From assembly GCF_044762745.1 (NCBI RefSeq), contig NZ_JBIWEX010000012.1:1-64000 (forward strand): a stretch of DNA of 64,000 nt. The letters are read 5' to 3'. The notes below the pieces were generated by a model. That model did not search any database, had not been told where the DNA came from, and saw only the letters and a list, made by a program, of their open reading frames with translations. Position 1 is the stretch's first letter. Every line of letters begins with the position of its first letter. A program made the translations under genes and the position numbers. Below, in pieces: positions 24,786 to 33,208 of this stretch. The DNA is from Psychrobacillus sp044762745. Its GTDB lineage: Bacteria > Bacillota > Bacilli > Bacillales_A > Planococcaceae.

Positions 24786-26222
24786 ATGGTTAAAAAGTCG
24801 AAGAAGCGAATATTTATCAGATTTCTCTGTTTGTTCGCTCTTATTTATATAGCGGTTATTTTATGGCATACATATAAACCTCTTCCTGAAGGAGTCTCAT
24901 TTGAGGGAAAAGTACATAAAACTGATCATGTAAAATTTATAACGGACCTTACATATGCACAAGATCAAGAAGGAACTGGAATGATACATGAGAATCATAT
25001 TTTTAAAGAAGTTAATGCAATGATTAATAATGCAGAAGAATTTGTCGTTGTCGATTTTTTCTTGTTTGATGGTTATTATGATGAAGACGAAGATTTCCCC
25101 AAAATCGCAGACACCCTATCCACTACCCTTGCTAATAAAAAGAAAGAGAATCCGAATATGCCGGTAATATTCATTACAGATCCGCTTAATCGTGGGTACG
25201 GTTCTTATGAAAATGAATGGTTCAAAAAAATGAGAGACGCTGGTGTAGAAATAGTCTATACCGACTTGGATCCACTGCGAGACTCAACTCCGATTTACTC
25301 AGGCATCTATCGAATATTTTTTCAGTGGTTTGATATTGGTGGAAAAGGTTGGATAGCAAATGCAATGGCAAGTGATGCTCCTAAAATGACAATTGCGTCA
25401 TATATGACTTTATTAAACGTGAAGGCAAACCATCGTAAAGCAGTCATAACAGAGAAAAAAGCAATTGTGACATCATCCAATCCGCATGATGCGAGTGGAT
25501 TCCATGGAAACATTGCATTAACAGTAACTGGTCCTATCATTAATGATATTTTGAAATCAGAGGAAGTTGTTTCCTTATTTTCTGGAGGACCAAACCTTCC
25601 ACGTATAAAAGTGAAAGAAACAGATGGTGAATATGAAGTCCAGTACTTAACAGAGAAAAAGATTTTAGATAAATTACTTGCAGATTTAGCAGACACGAAA
25701 GAAGGAGACAAAATTTGGCTTGGTATGTTTTTTGTAGCTAAGCGAGATATTGTAAATGCTTTAATCGATGCAGCAAATCGAGGAGTGGATGTGAATCTCA
25801 TTTTGGATCCAAACGAAAACTCATTTGGACAAGAAAAGTCAGGATTGCCAAATAGGCCAGTTGTACAAGAGATGGTAGAAGATACGGAAGGCAAGATGAA
25901 GGTTCGCTGGTACAACACCGTCATCGGCCAATACCATACGAAAGCTATATGGATTCAAAATGATGATCGTACAATTATTTTAAATGGATCTGCGAACTAT
26001 ACGGAACGTACATTGGATAATTATAATTTAGAAAATAATTTACGGGTAATTGCACCAAATGATAGTGAACTTGTTTCAGAGATGGAAGCCTATTTTGAGC
26101 GTCTATGGAACAATGAGGATGCCATGTATACGTTGGACGTGGAAGAATATCAAGATGGATTTACTTGGTGGCAGCGCTGGATTTATTCGTTACAAAAGAT
26201 TTTTAAAATAACAACTTATTGA
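24786..26222 (+). CDS. Membrane-anchored phospholipase D-like protein with altered HKD motifs
   Basis: The 478-residue protein has an N-terminal membrane helix (about 9-27) and two PLD-type modules. In motif 1 (about 214) HRKAVITE has Glu where the usual HxKx4D Asp sits. In motif 2 (about 383) HTKAIWIQ has Gln, with Asp-Asp two residues later, followed by LNGSANYTERTLDN. The His and Lys are kept, so phosphodiester transfer is possible. It resembles Bacillales cardiolipin-synthase-like proteins but lacks their double N-terminal helices. Monocistronic; TTAGGAGG precedes the start. Confidence 0.88.
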   Translation: MVKKSKKRIFIRFLCLFALIYIAVILWHTYKPLPEGVSFEGKVHKTDHVKFITDLTYAQDQEGTGMIHENHIFKEVNAMINNAEEFVVVDFFLFDGYYDEDEDFPKIADTLSTTLANKKKENPNMPVIFITDPLNRGYGSYENEWFKKMRDAGVEIVYTDLDPLRDSTPIYSGIYRIFFQWFDIGGKGWIANAMASDAPKMTIASYMTLLNVKANHRKAVITEKKAIVTSSNPHDASGFHGNIALTVTGPIINDILKSEEVVSLFSGGPNLPRIKVKETDGEYEVQYLTEKKILDKLLADLADTKEGDKIWLGMFFVAKRDIVNALIDAANRGVDVNLILDPNENSFGQEKSGLPNRPVVQEMVEDTEGKMKVRWYNTVIGQYHTKAIWIQNDDRTIILNGSANYTERTLDNYNLENNLRVIAPNDSELVSEMEAYFERLWNNEDAMYTLDVEEYQDGFTWWQRWIYSLQKIFKITTY

Positions 26223-26230
26223 TGAGACAA

Positions 26231-26278
26231 AACTAAAGGTTCTAAAACAATTCAAAATTGATTTAGTACCTTTAGTTT
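26231..26278. terminator. Terminator between PLD-like and acetyltransferase genes
   Basis: AACTAAAGGT pairs with ACCTTTAGTT; internal pairing CTAAAACAATT with ATTGATTTAG extends the stem. It lies between convergent genes. Confidence 0.8.
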
Positions 26279-26296
26279 GGCATTCTCAGTCACATG

Positions 26297-26833
26297 CTAT
26301 TTAATATATTCGATCAACCAGCAATCACGATATTCACCTTCGTGAAGTTCATTTTTTGGTAAAAGCTTAACTTTTTTAAATCCACATTTTTCATAACAAC
26401 GGATTGCTCTTTCATTCCATGTTTGCGGATCCATTACTACTCTGTCTGCTTGATTTTGCTCGACTAAAAACTCTACCATGGAATTTACTAAAAGTGTTCC
26501 AATACCTTTGTTCCAATATGCAACTTCTCCTATAAACTGGTCCATTCCGTATATCACATCTGATACATTTGCATACCCATATAATTTTCGTTCTTCATTA
26601 TCTACTTGATAATATTGGATATATCCGATAGGAATTTTGTCAAACTCCACGATACATCGAGCTAATCCTTTTTCACGGTTGTAAAACTTCTCATGCACCT
26701 TCTGTAAGTCAAATGCATTATCTCTTCCTTCATAAAACTCAAGTACACTAGGGTCAGAAAGCCATTTAACTATTAAAGAATCATCCTTCTGTTCTAATTG
26801 ACGAACAGATAACTTATCGTTTTGAAATAACAT
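26297..26833 (-). CDS. GNAT acetyltransferase, aminoglycoside 6'-N-acetyltransferase-like
   Basis: The 178-residue GNAT protein shows LSVRQLEQKDDSLIVKWLSDP, YGMDQFIGE, the acetyl-CoA loop YWNKGIGTLLV and the C-terminal DPQTWNERAIRCYEKCGFKKV. The order and wording (GxDQ, KGxGT, DPxxxNxRAIRCYEKxGF) are those of the AAC(6') group. Many chromosomal relatives have no proven resistance role, so I call it only AAC(6')-like. It heads a cluster of small minus-strand genes separated by short gaps. Confidence 0.82.
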   Translation of the reverse strand: MLFQNDKLSVRQLEQKDDSLIVKWLSDPSVLEFYEGRDNAFDLQKVHEKFYNREKGLARCIVEFDKIPIGYIQYYQVDNEERKLYGYANVSDVIYGMDQFIGEVAYWNKGIGTLLVNSMVEFLVEQNQADRVVMDPQTWNERAIRCYEKCGFKKVKLLPKNELHEGEYRDCWLIEYIK

Positions 26834-26855
26834 CTTCCTTACTCCTCCTTTTTAG

Positions 26856-27182
26856 TTAACTCCGGGGAGCAAACAACATAACTGATACACCAATTATGCA
26901 GATCAGCGCCCCAATCCAATCATATGAATCTGGTACTTTTTTATCGACACCCCAACCCCAAAGGACAGATAATACGATAAATACACCACCATAGGCAGCA
27001 TAAACTCTTCCGAATGAAGGGGACATTTGATATGTAGCAATTACACCATAAAGAGCTAAAGTAATTCCCCCAATAAGTCCTAAATATGCCGACTTACCTT
27101 CCCTCAACCAGAGCCAAATAAGATAACCGCCCCCGATTTCAGCTAATCCAGCTATCAAAAATAGAGCAATTACGGAAACCAA
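26856..27182 (-). CDS. YnfA/UPF0060 family small membrane protein
   Basis: This 108-residue protein has four membrane helices and the UPF0060 pattern (GLAEIGGGYLIWLWLREG, GRVYAAYGGVFI, DWIGALICIIGV). It starts at TTG 27182 after AAAGGATGG. The family's function is unsettled; a drug/metabolite efflux-like role has been proposed from its resemblance to SMR proteins. It lies 22 bp upstream of the AAC(6')-like gene. Confidence 0.9.
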   Translation of the reverse strand: MVSVIALFLIAGLAEIGGGYLIWLWLREGKSAYLGLIGGITLALYGVIATYQMSPSFGRVYAAYGGVFIVLSVLWGWGVDKKVPDSYDWIGALICIIGVSVMLFAPRS

Positions 27183-27215
27183 AATATATCCATCCTTTCA
27201 AATTTCTGCAAACAA

Positions 27216-27692
27216 TTATTTCACTTCTACAACATGTCCTATATTCATTGGTAATTCAGTAATTCTCTCTTTTAGAAATAGTGGATATAAGTTCGTATCT
27301 TTTATTTCCTTCATGCGTTTCCAGTAATATGTATGTATTTTCCCATTTTCATTTACAGTGAATTCATTACCTCTATTTAAAAACTCATCGTTTTTCAACT
27401 CTACTATATAGAAAAAACAAATTTCATGAAATTTTTCCTGTGAAGTAGGCTCCATAAAAAAGTTTTCATTCACCCATAACAAACGCTTTACATTCACTTC
27501 TATTGAAAGCTCTTCTCTGATTTCCCGTTTTACCGCATCTTCACTTGTTTCATTCAGCATTACCCGGCCACCCGGAACATAGTAATACGATTGGTTTTCA
27601 TCTTTCATAATGAGTAATTTACCGTCATGTATTAATAACCCCGCTACTCGGTAATTGAATCTGCCTTCTGTTGTTTGAAATGAAATATCCAT
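27216..27692 (-). CDS. Nudix hydrolase
   Basis: The 158-residue protein has a complete Nudix box, GGRVMLNETSEDAVKREIREELSI (about 43-66), and a preceding YYYVPGG strand. This is the MutT-like branch that cleaves nucleoside diphosphate derivatives. Start ATG 27692 follows AAAGGGG. It lies 18 bp downstream of the YbaK-like gene on the same strand. Substrate unknown. Confidence 0.9.
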   Translation of the reverse strand: MDISFQTTEGRFNYRVAGLLIHDGKLLIMKDENQSYYYVPGGRVMLNETSEDAVKREIREELSIEVNVKRLLWVNENFFMEPTSQEKFHEICFFYIVELKNDEFLNRGNEFTVNENGKIHTYYWKRMKEIKDTNLYPLFLKERITELPMNIGHVVEVK

Positions 27693-27710
27693 GTCTTTAC
27701 CCCTTTTCTT

Positions 27711-28181
27711 TTATTCCCACCCTTTGCAAACGTCTACCCATTGTTGTCCTTTAGCATATGTAAATAATTCTTCACACGAAAGTTCTATAGCACTATTGCT
27801 GCTCCCACATGCAGGAAAAACAGTGTCGAAACGTTTTAACGATTCATCTAAGTACACGCCTACATCATCTGGAATACCAAATGGACAAACACCACCTACT
27901 GCATGTCCTACCTGTTCGACTACTTCTTCTGGAGTTAGCATTTTTGCTTTTACTCCAAAAGTCGCTTTAAATTTAGCGTTATCGATTTTAGCATCGCCTG
28001 CAGCTACTACTAAAATACAACCGTCCTCTTTCTTAAAGGATAATGTTTTGGCAATACGCGCTCCTTCTACATTTAACGCTTGTGCTGCTAGTTCAACAGT
28101 TGCACTAGATTCCTCGTATTCTAATATTTTTTCTTCTATTCCGAACTGTTTAAAATAATCTCTTACAATTTCAATTGCCAT
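27711..28181 (-). CDS. YbaK/EbsC-type aminoacyl-tRNA deacylase
   Basis: The roughly 156-residue protein has the YbaK/ProX editing-domain features: an N-terminal helix, ARIAKTLSFK (catalytic Lys region), a VGHAVGGVCPFG loop and VFPACGSSNSAIELS. Members hydrolyse mischarged Cys- or Ala-tRNA(Pro). Start ATG 28181 follows GAGGTG; the GTG at 28190 overlaps that ribosome site. It is probably first in a cluster running through the Nudix, YnfA and acetyltransferase genes. Confidence 0.9.
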   Translation of the reverse strand: MAIEIVRDYFKQFGIEEKILEYEESSATVELAAQALNVEGARIAKTLSFKKEDGCILVVAAGDAKIDNAKFKATFGVKAKMLTPEEVVEQVGHAVGGVCPFGIPDDVGVYLDESLKRFDTVFPACGSSNSAIELSCEELFTYAKGQQWVDVCKGWE

Positions 28182-28340
28182 TAATAGCACCTCTTTTTTT
28201 CAATATTATAACTTCTCATTTAATCTTACCATTATAAATACTTGTCGCGCTCGCTTTACAATTTTGTTTTGTCACTTTCGAAGTAAGTGTCTTTGCCATG
28301 TTCACAATATGATTTTATTGTTTAGTATTATTTTTATAAG

Positions 28341-28370
28341 AAAAGGGTAACCAAAAGATGGTTACCCTAG
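28341..28370 (-). terminator. Terminator of the DUF1540 gene
   Basis: AGGGTAACC (28344-28352) pairs perfectly with GGTTACCCT (28360-28368), with AAAA before the first arm giving Ts on the minus strand. Confidence 0.85.
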
Positions 28371-28375
28371 GTGTA

Positions 28376-28531
28376 TTACGCTTCTGGTTCAAATGTTTTG
28401 CAATCTGTTTCTTCACTTTTGGATGCTTGTTTACCTTTATTACTTACGACATAAATAGCAGTAGCATTGCATTTGTTTCCAGATCCCCAATACGTACAGT
28501 TGTTTACTTCACAAAGAACATCTTGAGCCAA
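28376..28531 (-). CDS. DUF1540 small cysteine-rich protein
   Basis: From TTG 28531 (GAGGAGG about 9 nt upstream) the 51-residue protein reads AQDVLCEVNNCTYWGSGNKC and ends SEETDCKTFEPEA. This four-Cys pattern with a terminal TDCxTF motif defines DUF1540, probably a metal-binding fold. A longer frame from 28564 has no ribosome site. DUF1540 genes are often sporulation-associated in Bacillus, but I see no sporulation promoter I can defend here. Confidence 0.85.
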   Translation of the reverse strand: MAQDVLCEVNNCTYWGSGNKCNATAIYVVSNKGKQASKSEETDCKTFEPEA

Positions 28532-28651
28532 AGTATCACACCTCCTCATTGCTAGCATGAACAAGTGGATTATAATTAATACTAGTAAAAATGAAGTGCG
28601 TCTTCGTAGTTGTGTTAAAATGAAATTATTTCATATCGGGGGAGTAAATTA

Positions 28652-29029
28652 ATGCAAAAGCTTGAATTTGAATCATCGTGGGACAAAACAATTTCCAATA
28701 AGGATCGCCAAAAAATTGAAGTAATCTTTCTCGAAACAAGCCAATCTAGTAATCGAGGTATTCAACTTACACCACTATGGCAAGCTTTCAACCATAAAGG
28801 TGAATTATTAGTAACCGCGCTCATTCATAACTTCACCATGCATTCTTATTCCTTTCAAAACACGAAACTAAGATACATCGAAGCTGATAAAGTTACTATA
28901 GAGCATTCCTTCACATTACCTTCCTTTAGCATACAAGCAAGATGTAGCATGCCATGGACATTTATTTTTCCAAATGAAAAATTGGATAAAAAACTTTCAC
29001 TTGAAAATGGACTGTTAGAAATTATTTAA
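28652..29029 (+). CDS. SLAP-domain (S-layer assembly associated) protein
   Basis: The 125-residue protein matches the SLAP duplication domain: ITPLW-like LTPLWQAFNHKGELLVTALI, YSFQNTKLRYIEADKV, HSFTLP and SMPWTFIFP. SLAP domains are found in Bacillales with the accessory Sec/S-layer assembly system. Here there is a single domain with no signal peptide, as in other stand-alone members. Start ATG follows GGGGGAG. Role unknown. Confidence 0.85.
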   Translation: MQKLEFESSWDKTISNKDRQKIEVIFLETSQSSNRGIQLTPLWQAFNHKGELLVTALIHNFTMHSYSFQNTKLRYIEADKVTIEHSFTLPSFSIQARCSMPWTFIFPNEKLDKKLSLENGLLEII

Positions 29030-29165
29030 GCGCCCCTTACTTGAAAGTTCAATTTTTACTAATCGCAAGAAAGTATCCGTTCTTCGCAATATTTCCGTGC
29101 ATATTGGCAACAGTTTTACTCACTTGCGTAATATAGGAATAATGCGTAAAATTAGTTTCCGCTAG

Positions 29166-29295
29166 GATTTCCGCTGCAGGGCGGGCGCTTTCCGTGGGGT
29201 GAGCGATGAGCCTTCACCGCCGCTTGCGCGTACGCCTGCGAAGTCTCGTCTGTCTCACTTAATCCCTTCGGAGTCGCCGCCCTTCCGCTCCAATC
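29166..29295 (-). repeat. Dispersed GC-rich hairpin repeat, copy 3
   Basis: It begins GATTTCCGCTGCAGGGCGGG and ends CCGCTCCAATC, the reverse complement of the copies at 18804 and 21578, with the TGAGCCTTCACC hairpin in the centre. Confidence 0.9.
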
Positions 29296-29438
29296 CATGA
29301 AAATTGATAGCTAATCAGAGTCACACGTTTTAATTTCAATCTTATGTATTGTTTCTGAAAGTGAAATCCAATAAATGGTTGAATGGACTGAATAGGCTGT
29401 AGTATTTCGATGTATAGGTTTCCAGTAAATGGCTAAGG

Positions 29439-29572
29439 GCAATCAATCAGTTTTGAAAAGCAACCAGTTCTATTCGGAAAGCAACTAAATCAGCACGAGA
29501 GCAACCAAAATGTTGTTGAGAGCAACAGTTTTCTTAAAGTAACAAGTTAACTTGAAGTGAGACATCAATAAC
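29439..29572 (-). repeat. About 21-bp periodic array with GCAAC keyword
   Basis: GCAAT/GCAAC words start at 29439, 29460, 29481, 29501 and 29522 (spacings 21, 21, 20, 21), then GTAAC at 29539 and a final GTGAGACATC. On the minus strand these read GTTGC followed by TTTC or TCTC, close to the TGTCGCTTTC keyword of copy A; the last unit gives TGTCTCACTTC, against TGTCTCGCTTG in copy A. Stop codons interrupt it. Confidence 0.8.
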
Positions 29573-29649
29573 TTAGACGCATTATTTCAATTATGATCAA
29601 CTATTCTATGATTTTGCGTAACATCTCCCTCAATCTCACAATTAATATA

Positions 29650-29694
29650 AAAAAGTAGTGCAGTTTCCTAATCTGGTCTGCACTACTTTTAGTT
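29650..29694 (-). terminator. Terminator of the GGDEF-EAL gene
   Basis: AAAAGTAGTGCAG (29651-29663) pairs perfectly with CTGCACTACTTTT (29678-29690). Confidence 0.9.
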
Positions 29695-29701
29695 AGCAAT
29701 G

Positions 29702-32086
29702 TTAAATTCTCATCTGAAGTGTTTCTTGTTCTTGTTGCAAAAGATTATTGATTGCTTCATAACTCACTGGCTTACTTATATAATATCCTTGAACCATTTC
29801 ACAATTATAGCTTCGGAGCATGTCAAATTGTTCCCTATGCTCTACCCCTTCAGCTACAACATGTAAGCCGATCGTATGCGCCAATTCGATAATCGTCTCT
29901 ATGAACTTACCATCTTTTTCCGATTGAAGCATTACATCTACAAAGCTCTTATCAATCTTCACATGGTTGATTGGTAAACTGTTTAAGTAACTTAGAGAAG
30001 AGTAGCCTGTTCCAAAATCATCGAGATGAATGGATATCCCAAGTTTCTGGATTTCCTCTAACTTTTGCTTATTTATATCGAATGATTTCATCAAAGAGGT
30101 TTCTGTAATTTCGAGCTCGATCCAGTTTGGGCAAACACCCGATTCTTCTATTATTTCTCGTACATTATCGACAAAATCTTGTTGCATAATATGGACCGCA
30201 GAAATATTGACGGCTATACTAACTGGATGTTCTCTATTTCTGTTAATCTTTTGAATGGTGGTACATGCTTTCTTTAATACCCATTTGTCTATTTCTACTA
30301 TTTGACCAGTCATTTCAGCAACTTGAATTATTTGTAAAGTATTATAGCTAGACAGAGCAGAAGGTTTTATTCGTAAAAGTGCTTCTATGCTCGCAATCCT
30401 TCCTTCATCTGTTTTCAATAATGGTTGGAAATACAACTCGAATTCATCTTTATCTAGACATTCTCGAATGCCTAGTTCTATTTTTAATTTTCCTTCTAGT
30501 TCCTGTTTCATTCCCTCATCAAATATTCTATACCCATTTTTCCCAAAGCTTTTTGCTTCATACATGGCCATGTCTGCCAGCTTCAACAATTCTTCCGAAG
30601 TAATAGCGTGAATTGGGTATAAGGAAATACCCACACTTGCGGTAACATTTAAAATTCTAGATTCTACAGTAATAGGCATATCAAATTGCCGGATAATTTC
30701 CTCCGCTACGTTTCTTGCTTGTTCTATTGACTCTAAATCATGCATCACTACGATAAATTCATCGCCACTTATGCGAGCGACGTCTTTATTTATCGATGAC
30801 AACGCATCAAGTTTTTTTGCCACTTGCGTAATTAATTTATCTCCAAAGGAGTGCCCGAGTGTATCATTCACTGTTTTAAAATTGTCTAAATCAACAAAAA
30901 TAACTGCTTTTAAGCAATCTACTTCATCGTTTTCTAGTGATTCTGTAAGCAATTCTTGTATGCTCCTTCTATTTAATAACCCTGTCAGTGAATCATACGA
31001 TGCTAAATGTTTTATCTTGTCCTCTCTTGTTTTTATAGCCAAAATCATACTATTAAAACCATTCGCTAGACGTTCTATTTCTTCATAATCCTTTACGTTT
31101 GCTTGCACGTCATAATTTCCATTTTCTACGGAAACCATTAGCTTTCCAAGTTTTTTTAATGGTCGAACGCCTCTTAACGTTGCAAAATATGCAATAACAC
31201 CAAATAGAAGTAAACAGAATAGTCCGATTGCTAGTATAGGTTGATGCCTGTTTATAAGGGTTCGAATTATTTCTTCTTTGCTTATCGCCGCTACGATACT
31301 CATATCATTTTCCACAATTGGTTGTGATGTTACTAGATAGTCCTTATTGTGTATAATATACGGTACATAACTTTTTTCTGTGTCCTTTAACATTTTTGCG
31401 AGTTGATTTCCAAAAAGTGTTTCACCAATCATATGATTATCACGATTAGCCAATATCGTGCCATTACTACTTAGTAATAGGACAAATCCATCTTCTCCAA
31501 TTTTCGAATTACTGATTCGACTACTCATTTCTTGTAGGTTTATATCTAGCGCAATAACCCCTAGTGTTCCTTTTGGACTCACGACGGACTTTGAAGCTGT
31601 AATAATAATTTCTTGTGTCACATAGTCCAGGTACGGCTCCGTCCAAAATACCTCACCTGGATTTTGCATAGCAAGCTTGTACCAAAGTTGTTCTGCTGGA
31701 TGATAGCTATCTGGAATTTCTTTATATTCTCCCCTGTAAAATTCACCATTCGCTAATCCATACATCATTTTCCCATTCACGATCGAATTTTTTTGATGTT
31801 CCTTTAGCATGGTTGCAATCTCATCTTGACTACTAGAATAGTCATTTAATAACAGAAGAGAATCACTAAGCTGCTCCAACGTATTCTCAACGGTTAAAAA
31901 TTGATATCCAAAAGATAAGAAAGTTTGCATGAGGACAGATTCTGCTTCGTTTTTATACAGCTGCTCTAAACTTTCTTTTAAATTTTTGTATGACAATAAA
32001 ATGAATAAAGACATTGTCACAATACACATTAATACGATCAAAGTCGTTGCCCAAAACTTAATACTTTTTATTTTCAAAAGGTCCAC
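29702..32086 (-). CDS. Membrane c-di-GMP signalling protein: dCache-HAMP-GGDEF-EAL
   Basis: The 794-residue protein has a membrane helix (about 10-32), an extracellular double-Cache sensor (about 38-275; WTEPYLDYVTQEIIITASK), a second helix (about 280-300), HAMP (about 303-355), GGDEF (about 365-525; RISGDEF in the active site) and EAL (about 540-790). The EAL domain has EALLR, DDFGTGYSSL, DKSFV and VAEGVE. Both catalytic domains look complete, so it may make and degrade c-di-GMP. The start could be GTG 32086 or TTG 32077. Its partner is the binding protein immediately upstream. Confidence 0.93.
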   Translation of the reverse strand: MDLLKIKSIKFWATTLIVLMCIVTMSLFILLSYKNLKESLEQLYKNEAESVLMQTFLSFGYQFLTVENTLEQLSDSLLLLNDYSSSQDEIATMLKEHQKNSIVNGKMMYGLANGEFYRGEYKEIPDSYHPAEQLWYKLAMQNPGEVFWTEPYLDYVTQEIIITASKSVVSPKGTLGVIALDINLQEMSSRISNSKIGEDGFVLLLSSNGTILANRDNHMIGETLFGNQLAKMLKDTEKSYVPYIIHNKDYLVTSQPIVENDMSIVAAISKEEIIRTLINRHQPILAIGLFCLLLFGVIAYFATLRGVRPLKKLGKLMVSVENGNYDVQANVKDYEEIERLANGFNSMILAIKTREDKIKHLASYDSLTGLLNRRSIQELLTESLENDEVDCLKAVIFVDLDNFKTVNDTLGHSFGDKLITQVAKKLDALSSINKDVARISGDEFIVVMHDLESIEQARNVAEEIIRQFDMPITVESRILNVTASVGISLYPIHAITSEELLKLADMAMYEAKSFGKNGYRIFDEGMKQELEGKLKIELGIRECLDKDEFELYFQPLLKTDEGRIASIEALLRIKPSALSSYNTLQIIQVAEMTGQIVEIDKWVLKKACTTIQKINRNREHPVSIAVNISAVHIMQQDFVDNVREIIEESGVCPNWIELEITETSLMKSFDINKQKLEEIQKLGISIHLDDFGTGYSSLSYLNSLPINHVKIDKSFVDVMLQSEKDGKFIETIIELAHTIGLHVVAEGVEHREQFDMLRSYNCEMVQGYYISKPVSYEAINNLLQQEQETLQMRI

Positions 32087-32101
32087 TCGCCTCTATGTCT
32101 A

Positions 32102-32992
32102 TTATTCGCCTTTTAAGAAATGCTCGTACATATAATCTTTACCAAGAACGGTTGCAATATTTCTTATAGAATTATAGTATTTACTGTCTACTTCTATGTA
32201 CTTCTCAATCGTATTATCAAAACTATTCAAAGCATCTAGTTCTTCTATGTGTATCGCTAACATAGCTTTTGTAAAACGTTCTTGCATCTCTTTATCTAGC
32301 TTACTTCTTGCAACATACGGAGACCCCGGAATATCTTCTGACTTCCAAATAACGTTCATATCTTCCGGACTTACTATCCCTTTTTCTATCAAATTATCAT
32401 ACTGAATACTACTTATAGCCCCAGCATCTACCTCATTAGTCAGAATATTAGCTAGTACTTGATCATGAGATCCTGCGTACTTAATTTCGCTGAAAAATGC
32501 TTCATAATCTATATTTCTACTTTTGAATAATGCGTAAGGAAGGACAAACCCAGATGTAGAGCCAGAGTCAACGAATGCAAACTTCTTTCCTTTTAATTTT
32601 TCAATGCTACTGATACCTGAATCTTTGGGTGTAATAATAAGTGAATTATAGTTAATACCAATATCTTTTCTTTGTTGAACAATCAAAGGAGTAAGCTCCA
32701 TTTCGCTTTCAGCAGCTACATAAGAAAAAGCACCATACCAACCAATATCGATTGTTTCATTCTTCATTCCTTCTATTAAACTAACGTAACTATCGGCAGC
32801 GTCCACTTCAATAGGAATGCCTAATTTTTCTTCTAGATAAAGTCGAATAGGTTCAAATTCCTTTTCCATTTCATTTGCATCTTTTACCGGTATCATTCCG
32901 ATTATTAGTTTTTGGGGATTTGTAGTGCAGCTTGTTAATAGGAAACTTATTAAAATGATAATCAATAAGAATGCGAATTTTCTCCCACTCAT
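32102..32992 (-). CDS. PhnD-like (phosphate/phosphonate-type) substrate-binding lipoprotein
   Basis: The protein has a lipoprotein signal (FLLTSC) and a PhnD/PF12974-type periplasmic binding fold: LIIGMIPVKDANEMEKEFEPI, DIGWYGAFSYV, FAFVDSGSTSGFVLPYALF, HDQVLANILTNEVDAGAISS. Start ATG 32992 follows GAGGTG; GTG 33004 overlaps the ribosome site. There is no permease or ATPase gene beside it. It lies 15 bp upstream of the GGDEF-EAL gene, so it probably delivers a ligand signal to that receptor and does not serve uptake. Ligand unknown. Confidence 0.88.
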   Translation of the reverse strand: MSGRKFAFLLIIILISFLLTSCTTNPQKLIIGMIPVKDANEMEKEFEPIRLYLEEKLGIPIEVDAADSYVSLIEGMKNETIDIGWYGAFSYVAAESEMELTPLIVQQRKDIGINYNSLIITPKDSGISSIEKLKGKKFAFVDSGSTSGFVLPYALFKSRNIDYEAFFSEIKYAGSHDQVLANILTNEVDAGAISSIQYDNLIEKGIVSPEDMNVIWKSEDIPGSPYVARSKLDKEMQERFTKAMLAIHIEELDALNSFDNTIEKYIEVDSKYYNSIRNIATVLGKDYMYEHFLKGE

Positions 32993-33208
32993 CGATACAT
33001 GCACCTCGTTAAAATAGTCCGTTATTATTAGTTACTATCATACTACAGGTTTGTTAATTGTTTGTTAATTTCATATGTAGTTATGTTTTCCGTTGCATAC
33101 AGGCGAAATATTTTTACATTATCCAGAAACTAATAGGTAGCAGTTTATACATACGCAGAGTTTATTGAATAGTTTATAAGAAGTTATGAATATAAGGAGG
33201 TTATGATT

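Larger units (their letters stand above)
29138..29586 (-). repeat. Composite intergenic element, copy B (reverse orientation)
   Basis: AATAATGCGT (29138-29147) and its complement ACGCATTATT (29577-29586) bracket a GC-rich module (29166-29295) and a 21-bp array (29439-29572). On the minus strand the order is head, array, GC module, tail, exactly as in copy A. Head (ATAATGCGTCTAAGT) and tail (ACGCATTATTCCTAT) match copy A. It occupies a 670-bp gene-free gap between the SLAP gene and the GGDEF-EAL gene. Confidence 0.75.

Noticed and set aside
28242..28300. Another 21-bp array (TGTCGCGCTC, TGTCACTTTC, TGTCTTTGCC)
   Set aside because: The words resemble the keyword, but spacings are 27 and 18 bp, so the period does not hold; at best a decayed relic.
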